Of a stretch of 64,000 bases of DNA, positions 1 to 6,104 are shown piece after piece. Within the stretch, counting starts at the first letter, position 1, and each line of letters starts with the position of its first letter. Origin of the DNA: Endozoicomonas arenosclerae (lineage in GTDB: Bacteria > Pseudomonadota > Gammaproteobacteria > Pseudomonadales > Endozoicomonadaceae). A program made the translations under genes and the position numbers. The notes below the pieces were generated by a model. The model worked only from the letters and a program-made list of their open reading frames with translations. It did not search any database and was not told the DNA's origin. The stretch spans positions 9,843 through 73,842 of the forward strand of contig NZ_LASA01000065.1 of assembly GCF_001562015.1 (NCBI RefSeq). Direction: 5' to 3'.

Positions 1-461
1 GCGACACTTTTCAGATACCCGCCTCAGCACGTCTAAGAAAGATTTTCATGACCGAGCAGTTGAACAGAATATGTCCTTATGGGAACTGTTCGGCACTTGC
101 TGAGACTTCGTTTCTTTCCCTGTATCGCCAGGGGCTTTTTCCGTTAGAACTTGTTTATCAGTTCTCGCGTCGTGAAGAGAAAGATTACAGTCATGCCTTT
201 GTGGTAATGAATAGGAAGGAAAACAGTGAACTGAAGGCAACAGATCAGTGGGGTGAAGACAGTATCGTTGTAGATGCATGGGTTCCAGCCGTTTTCTTTG
301 CTGATCAGTTCCCAGCGTTGCAGGAATGGTTACCCGGTACTTTTGATATGGACAGGGTCTACAGTGTGATACGTCTGGAATCAAGGTTGGAAAATGCTGA
401 GCGGCCTGCTGTTGAGCTTAAATCTGAACAAGAGCTGGAGGAGCATGACTCCTCCAGCTAG
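1..461 (+). CDS. C-terminal part of a Cys-His-Asp hydrolase/deamidase-like protein (possible effector)
   Basis: An open frame runs from the left edge to a TAG at 459-461. The first ATG is at 48, but no in-frame stop lies upstream of it, so the gene probably begins outside the window. Counting from that ATG (137 aa), the sequence shows a GNC motif (Cys14), a SHAFVVMN strand (His49) and a VVDAW strand (Asp76). This is the Cys-His-Asp spacing seen in papain-like glutamine deamidases and cysteine-protease effectors of host-associated bacteria. The C-terminal 30 residues are acidic and low in complexity. It converges on gor with only 3 nt between the stops. Family assignment rests on motif resemblance only, so a hypothetical protein is the safe call. 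No secretion signal can be judged because the N-terminus is missing. Confidence 0.5.
   Translation, partial: DTFQIPASARLRKIFMTEQLNRICPYGNCSALAETSFLSLYRQGLFPLELVYQFSRREEKDYSHAFVVMNRKENSELKATDQWGEDSIVVDAWVPAVFFADQFPALQEWLPGTFDMDRVYSVIRLESRLENAERPAVELKSEQELEEHDSSS
433..459. terminator. Hairpin between convergent genes
   Basis: A perfect 11-bp inverted repeat, AGCTGGAGGAG (433-443) and CTCCTCCAGCT (449-459), with a 5-nt loop. It covers the last codons of the left-edge gene and ends 6 nt beyond the gor stop. No U-tract follows on either strand, so its role as a terminator is inferred from position only. Confidence 0.45.
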
Positions 462-464
462 GCA

Positions 465-1832
465 TCATCGCATGGTCACAAACTCTTCCGAAGAAGTCGG
501 ATGGATCGCAACGGTGTTGTCAAAGTCAGCCTTGGTGGCACCCATCTTCAGAGCAACGGCAAAGCCCTGCAACATTTCATCGGAACCATGGCCGATGCTG
601 TGAATACCAACAATTTTCTCTTCTTCACCGACTGTCACCAGTTTCATTCGACTGGGCTGACGGTGGCTGGTGAGCGCGCTGTACATGGCGGTAAAGCCGC
701 TGGTGTACACCTTCACATTCTCTTCACCATGACGTTCGATGGCTTCATTTTCACTCAGACCCACGGTGCCAATGGTTGGGTGACTGAAGACTACAGTAGC
801 GACATTGTCGTAGTTCAGATGTTCTTCAGGTTTGTTGTTGAACAGTCTTTCCGACAAACGACGACCGGCAGCTACTGCCACGGGAGTCAGTTCAATTTTG
901 CCAATGTTGTCGCCTACGGCGTAAATGCCAGACACATTGGTGTTCTGAAACTTGTCTACAGGGATGTAGCCACGTTCGTTGGTTTCTACACCGGCTGCTT
1001 CCAGGTTAATGGAGTGGGTGTGAGGCTTACGACCTGCCGCCCAGATCACCGTATCAACATTCAGGCTGTTACCGTTTTCCAGGTGGATAGTCAGGCTGCC
1101 ATCGCTCTCTTTGGTGATCTCTTTAGGTACTGAGTGGGTATGCAGAGTTGGGCCTTCAGCTTCCATGATCTCAACCAGAGTATCGGAAAGCATGTCATCA
1201 AAGCTGCGCAAAGGCTTGTGCTTACGAACCAGCAGATGGGTTTCACTGCCCAGGGCATGCAGGACACCGGCCAGTTCGACGGCAATGTAGCCTGCGCCCA
1301 GAACGGCAACACGGTCCGGTCGTTCAGTCAGTTCAAAGAAACCGTCGGAATCAATACCCAGATCAGCACCTGGAATAGAAGGAACTGCTGGTTCACCGCC
1401 TGTTGCGATTGTGATGTGATCGGCTGTGTAGTTTACGCCGTTAACTTCAACAGTTTTGGCGTCAACAAAGCGGCCATAGCCTTTTATGACATTGACCTTG
1501 TTGTTACCCAGAACTCGATCGTAAGACTGATGTATGCGGCTGATGTAGGCTTCGCGGCTTTCGACCAGTTTGCTCCAGCTGAAGTTTTTCAGGATTTCTT
1601 CACGGTCCAGGTCGAAACCGTAGTCCGGACCATAATGGATGGCATCGGAAATCTGCCCGGCAAACCACATGGCTTTTTTAGGCACGCACCCAACGTTTAC
1701 ACAGGTACCACCCAGGTGTTTGGCCTCAATCAGACCAACTTTTGCGCCATGCATGGCAGCACGGTTAGCAGTACCAATACCGCCGCTGCCACCGCCAATG
1801 ACCAGGTAATCAAAATGGGTATCTGTTGTCAT
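465..1832 (-). CDS. gor: Glutathione-disulfide reductase
   Basis: A class I pyridine-nucleotide-disulfide oxidoreductase of 455 aa (E. coli Gor is 450 aa). It uses NADPH to reduce glutathione disulfide in the cytoplasm. The N-terminal FAD-binding motif GGGSGGIG is followed by the redox-active disulfide [14 protein letters not shown] second Rossmann motif ([11 protein letters not shown]) binds NADPH, the FAD motif GIYAVGD comes later, and the C-terminal dimer domain ends with the catalytic HPTSSEE signature. The start ATG at 1832 is preferred over the longer frame beginning at 1871. It has AGGAAC about 6 nt upstream and places the FAD motif at the usual distance from the N-terminus. It is monocistronic and convergent with the left-edge gene. 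Confidence 0.95.
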   Translation of the reverse strand: MTTDTHFDYLVIGGGSGGIGTANRAAMHGAKVGLIEAKHLGGTCVNVGCVPKKAMWFAGQISDAIHYGPDYGFDLDREEILKNFSWSKLVESREAYISRIHQSYDRVLGNNKVNVIKGYGRFVDAKTVEVNGVNYTADHITIATGGEPAVPSIPGADLGIDSDGFFELTERPDRVAVLGAGYIAVELAGVLHALGSETHLLVRKHKPLRSFDDMLSDTLVEIMEAEGPTLHTHSVPKEITKESDGSLTIHLENGNSLNVDTVIWAAGRKPHTHSINLEAAGVETNERGYIPVDKFQNTNVSGIYAVGDNIGKIELTPVAVAAGRRLSERLFNNKPEEHLNYDNVATVVFSHPTIGTVGLSENEAIERHGEENVKVYTSGFTAMYSALTSHRQPSRMKLVTVGEEEKIVGIHSIGHGSDEMLQGFAVALKMGATKADFDNTVAIHPTSSEEFVTMR

Positions 1833-2100
1833 GAATAGTTCCTGATAAGTTCGGGATGCCATGAAAGACATTATAAAGACACTATATGGGCAAACTTGTG
1901 AATTTAAATAGGGGGATGTGTAAAGCTGGGTACAGTCGTGGACGTAAAGGATAAATCGTATCTAAAGACCAGGGTTTTAGGCACTCACTGGTCAGTGAGC
2001 AGAAGAGCTGGGTCAATGCCTTGTAAAAGGGCGTACACGGCAGAAATCCATGCTATTTTGATACTGCTCTGAATATTTCAGGGAAATGGACAATACAGAC

Positions 2101-2113
2101 AAAACAACAACAA
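2101..2113 (+). promoter_or_regulatory. AAnAAnAA (catabolite-activity-like) motif at the OppA-like gene start
   Basis: AAAACAACAACAA lies 11 nt before the ATG at 2125 and next to a weak AGTGG ribosome-binding site. In Pseudomonas, AAnAAnAA sequences near start codons are bound by Hfq with Crc to block translation. The match is seen directly. The regulatory role is inferred from the nearby CrcZ-like RNAs. Confidence 0.4.
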
Positions 2114-2124
2114 GTGGTCCGACA

Positions 2125-3711
2125 ATGAATAGATTTCTCCGCTCTCTCCGGTGGGCACTATTTCTTCTGGTATCCCTGTCATTCAACTTGATCGCTAAAA
2201 CTTTGGTACTGGGTAACGGTTCTGAACCCGGCACATTGAACCCGTTCAATTCCGAAACCACATCCGACTCCAATGTGATCTCCAGTCTCTTTGAAGGACT
2301 GACCTATATGGATAAGCACTATCAGATTCTGCCGGCACAGGCTGAAAGCTGGACTGAGTCAGAAGATGGTTTGCTATTCACTTTCCAGCTTCGCAAGGGA
2401 CTTAAATGGAGTAATGGTGATTCGCTGACAGCCCATGATTTTGTTTTTGCCATGCGTTATTGCGCCAACCCGGAAAACGCCATGGTGCGGTCGCAGTCCC
2501 TGAAGGATCTCCACATGAAAAATGCCCAAAAAGTTATTTCAGGAGAACTGCCGCTTGAACAATTGGGCATCAGGGCGGTTGATGATCACACACTGGAGAT
2601 TCAGCTGGATAAAGCCGTTCCTTTTGCTTTGAGCAGCATCAACTTCACAGTGGTGCCGCTCCATCGTAAGAGTGTTGAAAAGTACGGTGATAAATGGCCT
2701 CAGCCCGGTAACCTGATCAGTAACGGAGCCTATAAGCTGGATAAGTGGGTAGTGAACGAATATGTCTCAGCGGTTAAAAACCCCCACTACCGGGAGAGTG
2801 ATCAGGTCAACATTGAAGAAGTCATGTTTCTTCCTCTCCAGCCTGAAGCTGAACTGAAGCGATATCAGGCGGGTGAAGTTCATATCACCGACAGTTTTCC
2901 TTCTATTTTCCATAGCAAGCTGAAAGCCCAGGTGCCCGATGAGGTTCGCACGCACCCAACGTTTTCCACTTATTTTTACGAATTTAATCTGAACGACCCG
3001 AAGTTCTCTAATAAGTACCTGAGGCAGGCTCTTGCACTGTCTGTTGATCGGGATGTCATCACGAAACTGATTACCAGGCAGGGTGAAAGCCCGGCATACA
3101 GTACAGTTTCTCCTCGTTCTTACGATTTTATTGCTCCTGACACTTTTTATAAAACCGAGGAGCAGAAAACCCGGAATGAGAAGGCCCGTGAACTGCTTAA
3201 ACAAGCCGGTTTTGAGCAAGGATCAGATCTGGAAGTAGAGCTTCTTTATAACACCCGGGAGTCACATCGGCAGATAGCCCTTGCCATCAGTGACATGTGG
3301 AAACGCAGTCTGGGTGTAAAAACCAGGCTCAGGAATATGGAGTTCAACAGTATGCTGGCGGATATTGCCCAGGGTAAGTTTGAGCTATCCCGAAAAACCT
3401 GGGTAGTCAGAGATCCTGAGCCCTGCTACATGCTTAAAATCTACCAGTCTGATGATCCATTTAATGACTCGAAATATAACAATCCAAAATTCGATGCTCT
3501 GCTGGAAAAAGCCTGTACAGGCAAGCTGACACCCGAGCACAGAAAGTTTCGGCAGCAGGCTTTCCAGGAGCTGGAAGCTATCCTCGCGGAAGATATGCCA
3601 GGCATTCCCATTCTTCATGGCGTGAGCAACCGGCTGGTAAAACCTGAAGTGAAAGGCTTTCCCAAAAGTGGAGAAGCCAATCTTTTCAGAATTCGGGACC
3701 TGAGCTTTTAA
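2125..3711 (+). CDS. Peptide ABC transporter substrate-binding protein (OppA/SBP_bac_5 family)
   Basis: A periplasmic binding protein of about 528 aa, the usual OppA/MppA size. It has a signal peptide (MNRFLRSLRW followed by a hydrophobic core, likely cut near IAKT), a LGNGSEPGTLNPF N-terminus and family blocks such as FQLRKGLKWSNGD and LRQALALSVDRD. It should deliver oligopeptides to an Opp/Dpp-type permease, but no permease genes are adjacent, so it is an orphan receptor. A start at 2086 (13 residues longer) is possible. The 2125 ATG is preferred because it puts the charged n-region first and leaves an A-rich stretch AAAACAACAACAA (2101-2113) just upstream of the ribosome-binding site, which resembles an Hfq/Crc target. 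Downstream lies the first of the small RNA loci. Confidence 0.85.
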   Translation: MNRFLRSLRWALFLLVSLSFNLIAKTLVLGNGSEPGTLNPFNSETTSDSNVISSLFEGLTYMDKHYQILPAQAESWTESEDGLLFTFQLRKGLKWSNGDSLTAHDFVFAMRYCANPENAMVRSQSLKDLHMKNAQKVISGELPLEQLGIRAVDDHTLEIQLDKAVPFALSSINFTVVPLHRKSVEKYGDKWPQPGNLISNGAYKLDKWVVNEYVSAVKNPHYRESDQVNIEEVMFLPLQPEAELKRYQAGEVHITDSFPSIFHSKLKAQVPDEVRTHPTFSTYFYEFNLNDPKFSNKYLRQALALSVDRDVITKLITRQGESPAYSTVSPRSYDFIAPDTFYKTEEQKTRNEKARELLKQAGFEQGSDLEVELLYNTRESHRQIALAISDMWKRSLGVKTRLRNMEFNSMLADIAQGKFELSRKTWVVRDPEPCYMLKIYQSDDPFNDSKYNNPKFDALLEKACTGKLTPEHRKFRQQAFQELEAILAEDMPGIPILHGVSNRLVKPEVKGFPKSGEANLFRIRDLSF

Positions 3712-3763
3712 AAGGCCAGGTTCAGACAGTAGCGTCGTTTTCAGGGGATGTAAGTTTGTAAAC

Positions 3764-3809
3764 GTTACGTCAATATCCCACTGTTACGTGGGTAAACCGC
3801 ACAAGTAAC
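3764..3809 (+). promoter_or_regulatory. Upstream activator sites of CrcZ-like RNA copy 1
   Basis: Half-sites GTTAC (3764-3768), GTTAC (3783-3787) and GTAAC (3805-3809). The last two form TGTTAC-N17-GTAACA. The GTAAC begins exactly 95 nt before the GG of the sigma-54-like element, as in the other two copies. GTTAC...GTAAC palindromes are recalled as binding sites of the sigma-54 activator CbrB at Pseudomonas crcZ. No cbrB gene is in the window. Confidence 0.55.
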
Positions 3810-3897
3810 ACATTTGGATTAGATAAAACTACTTACGACAAATGGCTTAACTGTCGTGTTGTACGTATATCAGGGGGTGTGGCGGTTTTTCAAAAAG

Positions 3898-3914
3898 TTG
3901 GCACGCCGATTGTA
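3898..3914 (+). promoter_or_regulatory. Sigma-54-like promoter of CrcZ-like RNA copy 1
   Basis: TTGGCAC (3898-3904), then 5 nt, then TTGT (3910-3913), followed by ATATATA. The -24 half is perfect. The -12 half has GT instead of the consensus GC. The predicted transcription start is about 3921-3926. A sigma-70 extended -10 (TGTATATAT) is the main alternative, but no -35 is visible at the right distance. Confidence 0.6.
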
Positions 3915-3920
3915 TATATA

Positions 3921-4177
3921 GGTTCGAAAACAAAAAAACTGCCGCAAATAACAATAATAATGAGGCAGGCGAACCGACAAACAATAACAATAATAAAAGT
4001 CGGTGACCGTACAAGCGGATTGGTTTACAGGGTGTTTTTTTGTGGTGTAGCAACCAACAGGGAAACCGGGTAGCTGAGAAGAATTGCAAAAGCAACGCGA
4101 GCCTACCGGTAAACATGGAAGGATAATAAAGCAATTATCCACACAGCCTGCAAACCAATCCGCTTATCTTTATCTTC
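3921..4177 (+). ncRNA. CrcZ-like Hfq/Crc-sequestering small RNA, copy 1
   Basis: A predicted RNA of about 255 nt. Hairpin 1 pairs CTGCC (3939-3943) with GGCAG (3964-3968) and carries a 20-nt A-rich loop with AAATAACAATAATAA. It sits inside an outer GGTTCG/CGAACC stem (3921-3926, 3970-3975). Hairpin 2 pairs CCGAC (3974-3978) with GTCGG (3999-4003) and its loop is entirely A/C/U (AACAATAACAATAATAAAA). A central domain has a TTGC-AAAA-GCAA hairpin. A closing stem pairs 4013-4035 with 4141-4165 and is followed by a U-rich tail. Repeated AAnAAnAA loops under a sigma-54-type promoter with far-upstream activator sites define the Pseudomonas CrcZ/CrcY/CrcX RNAs, which titrate Hfq/Crc. Homology is inferred from architecture, not from alignment. 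Short open frames overlapping it are not conserved between copies. Confidence 0.7.
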
Positions 4178-4339
4178 TGAACCTCCCTTATCTCTCTACA
4201 CCTACTTTTTTACATTGTTTTGAACCTGTCTGTTCTCATCGTAAAGTTTCTTGAACGCACTAGTACTTTTCTCAGGATCTCATTCTCGATTTTTTGAATC
4301 CTCTCGACCGACTAGTACAACTAAGCGCTAAACCCCACA

Positions 4340-4401
4340 CCGTTCGCACTGAGCCCGTCGAAGTGCATTATCGACATCCTTTGATAGCTCAGGGTGAACG
4401 G
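4340..4401. repeat. REP-like palindromic element
   Basis: CCGTTCGCACTGAGC at the left end pairs with GCTCAGGGTGAACGG at the right end, with about 30 nt between that include GTCGAAGTGC. The CTGAGC-x-GTCGAA core is characteristic of a family of short palindromic repeats found between genes in many proteobacteria. Only one copy is visible here. The region 4178-4511 otherwise holds no gene that I can support. Confidence 0.55.
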
Positions 4402-4447
4402 AGTATGTATCAGTTTAAACGTTTGGCTGCACTGGTCCGCCATTTAC

Positions 4448-4492
4448 CTCATTTCTAAGGGGGTTCGGCTTGGGTTCGAGTATAGAAATGAG
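4448..4492. repeat. Perfect 10-bp inverted repeat
   Basis: CTCATTTCTA (4448-4457) and TAGAAATGAG (4483-4492) flank a 25-nt G-rich segment. No U-tract follows and no gene is adjacent. Its function is unknown. It lies just upstream of the activator sites of RNA copy 2. Confidence 0.4.
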
Positions 4493-4511
4493 CAGCTTAA
4501 GGCGTCTGCTT

Positions 4512-4556
4512 GTTACCTTTATGTTTCGTGGTTACATCAAAACGTGTGGGGGTAAC
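4512..4556 (+). promoter_or_regulatory. Upstream activator sites of CrcZ-like RNA copy 2
   Basis: Half-sites GTTAC (4512-4516), GTTAC (4531-4535) and GTAAC (4552-4556). The two GTTACs are 19 nt apart as in copies 1 and 3. The inner pair is spaced N16 instead of N17. The GTAAC again starts 95 nt before the -24 GG. A further GTTAC lies at 4577-4581. Confidence 0.55.
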
Positions 4557-4644
4557 AATTTAAAGAGAGTGTAAAGGTTACGTGTGTATATCGTTGCTTT
4601 TCGGATAGTACGTACTGCAAGGGTTGTGGAGGTTTTTCAAAAAG

Positions 4645-4661
4645 TTGGCACGCCGATTGTA
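4645..4661 (+). promoter_or_regulatory. Sigma-54-like promoter of CrcZ-like RNA copy 2
   Basis: TTGGCAC (4645-4651), 5 nt (GCCGA), then TTGT (4657-4660) and ATATAT. It is identical to copy 1 across the element, including the preceding GGTTTTTCAAAAAG stretch. Like copy 1 it has GT rather than GC at -12. Confidence 0.6.
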
Positions 4662-4667
4662 TATATG

Positions 4668-4920
4668 TGAGCAACTAACAAAAAACTGCCGCTAATAAAA
4701 ATAATAACAAGGCAGATGAGTCGACCAACAATAACAATAATAATAAAGGTCGATGTCCGTACAAGCGGATTGGTTTACAGGGTGTTCAAGTGGTGTAGCA
4801 ACCAATAGGGAAGCCGGAAAGCTGAGAAGAACTGCAAAAGCAGCACGAGCAAACCGGAATCATGGAAGAGCTATAAAGCAATGCTCCACACAGCCTCTAA
4901 ACCAATCCGCTTTTTCTTTT
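4668..4920 (+). ncRNA. CrcZ-like Hfq/Crc-sequestering small RNA, copy 2
   Basis: A predicted RNA of about 250 nt. Hairpin 1 is CTGCC (4686-4690)/GGCAG (4711-4715) with loop GCTAATAAAAATAATAACAA. Hairpin 2 is CGACC (4722-4726)/GGTCG (4748-4752) with a 21-nt A/C/U loop at 4727-4747. The central hairpin is CTGC-AAAA-GCAG, a compensated change from TTGC/GCAA in copy 1. The closing stem 4763-4785/4888-4910 is followed directly by TTTTTCTTTT (4911-4920), the clearest terminator of the three copies. Copy 2 is a tandem paralogue of copy 1. The next gene downstream is on the opposite strand, so the RNA stands alone. Confidence 0.7.
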
Positions 4921-4952
4921 CTCAGCCAGCTCTCCAGATCGTTCCGTGACTC

Positions 4953-6104
4953 TTAAAGTCCAAGATTCTTCGCGATAACTTCATTCATGATTTCATAAGT
5001 GCCACCGCCAATGGCAAGTATCCGATTATCCCGATAAAGCCGCTCCACCACGGATTCCCGCATAAAGCCCATGCCTCCAAAAATCTGGGTAGCCTGGTAG
5101 GTGATGTGATCACTGGTGTCTGTGGCAATATTTTTGGCCATGGATACTTCCATGCTAACGTCTTCACCCGCTTGATAACGCGCTGCGATGCGATAGGTAA
5201 ACTCTCTACTGGCTTCCAGCTTGCTGGCCATGACAGCCAGCTTATGTCGTATGATCTGGTGGTCCTTGAGAGTCTTGCCGAAAGTACTTCTATCTTTGAC
5301 GTATTCAAGACAGGCATTGAGTGCGACTTCAGAAGTGGTATTAGCCATGACTGCCAGAGAGATTCGCTCTGGCTGGAAGTTACTCATGATGCAGTAAAAC
5401 CCCTGGTTTTCCTGTCCAATCAGGTTCTCTGCCGGTACCAGACAGTCGTCAAAGAACAGTTCGGCTGTATCAGAAGCCCACCAACCCATCTTTTTCAGGT
5501 TTTTGCCAACTGAGAAGCCCTTGATATCTTTTTCAATCAGCAGCAGGCTGATACCACCAAACCCTTCACCGCCTGTACGTACGGCAACGGTATAGTAATC
5601 CGCGATGACTCCGCTGGTGATGAACATTTTGCTGCCATTCACTTTGTAGAAGGGTTTGCCATCAACGGTTACCTGTTCCGCGCGGGTTCTGAGGCCTGCT
5701 ACATCGGATCCGGCACCGGGTTCGGTAATGGCCAGGCAGGCAATTTTGCTGCCCGCCAGAACTTCAGGAATGATCCGCGCCTTCAGGGTGTCTGAGCCCC
5801 AGCGATGGACTGGAGGCAAACCTATATTCAGAGATTGCAGGCCTGCAACTACTCCTCCAGAACCCGCACGCATCAGTTCTTCATTGATGGCAATGGCATG
5901 GAAAATGTCGCCGGGTGTGCCACCATACTGTTCGTCGTAGCCCATACCGAGCAAACCGGCCTCACCGGCTTTCAGGAACAGTTCTCTGGGAATACCTCCG
6001 GACTCTTCCCATTCATCAATGAAAGGAGTGATTTCTTTCTCGGTGAACCGGCGCGCAGTTTCCCTGACTGCCTGGTGTTCTTCATTAAAATAAAAAAGGC
6101 TCAC
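4953..6104 (-). CDS. Acyl-CoA dehydrogenase, last gene of the atu cluster
   Basis: An FAD-dependent acyl-CoA dehydrogenase of 383 aa with the usual N-terminal helical domain, the flavin motif CLAITEPGAGSDVAGL, DRSTFGK and QIFGGMGFM. The C-terminal catalytic YEGT position reads GGGT, so the catalytic base is probably the Glu in FQPERISLA, as in isovaleryl-CoA dehydrogenase-type enzymes. The GTG at 6104 overlaps the atuF stop (GTGA) and gives the normal family length. The longer ATG frame at 6140 would lie inside atuF. Translational coupling to atuF suggests it oxidises a branched or isoprenoid acyl-CoA in the same pathway. P. aeruginosa has atuG (SDR) and atuH (ligase) at this position instead. 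Confidence 0.85.
   Translation of the reverse strand: MSLFYFNEEHQAVRETARRFTEKEITPFIDEWEESGGIPRELFLKAGEAGLLGMGYDEQYGGTPGDIFHAIAINEELMRAGSGGVVAGLQSLNIGLPPVHRWGSDTLKARIIPEVLAGSKIACLAITEPGAGSDVAGLRTRAEQVTVDGKPFYKVNGSKMFITSGVIADYYTVAVRTGGEGFGGISLLLIEKDIKGFSVGKNLKKMGWWASDTAELFFDDCLVPAENLIGQENQGFYCIMSNFQPERISLAVMANTTSEVALNACLEYVKDRSTFGKTLKDHQIIRHKLAVMASKLEASREFTYRIAARYQAGEDVSMEVSMAKNIATDTSDHITYQATQIFGGMGFMRESVVERLYRDNRILAIGGGTYEIMNEVIAKNLGL

Noticed and set aside
3898-3920. Ordinary sigma-70 promoter for the small RNAs
   Set aside because: TATATA could serve as -10, but there is no -35 at 16-18 nt. TTGGCAC-N5-TTGT and the distant paired sites fit sigma-54 better. Kept only as an alternative.
3847-4142. 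Short open frames on both strands across RNA copy 1 (and similar ones over copies 2 and 3)
   Set aside because: They have no ribosome-binding sites, are not shared between the three copies, and the inter-copy changes preserve RNA stems rather than codons.
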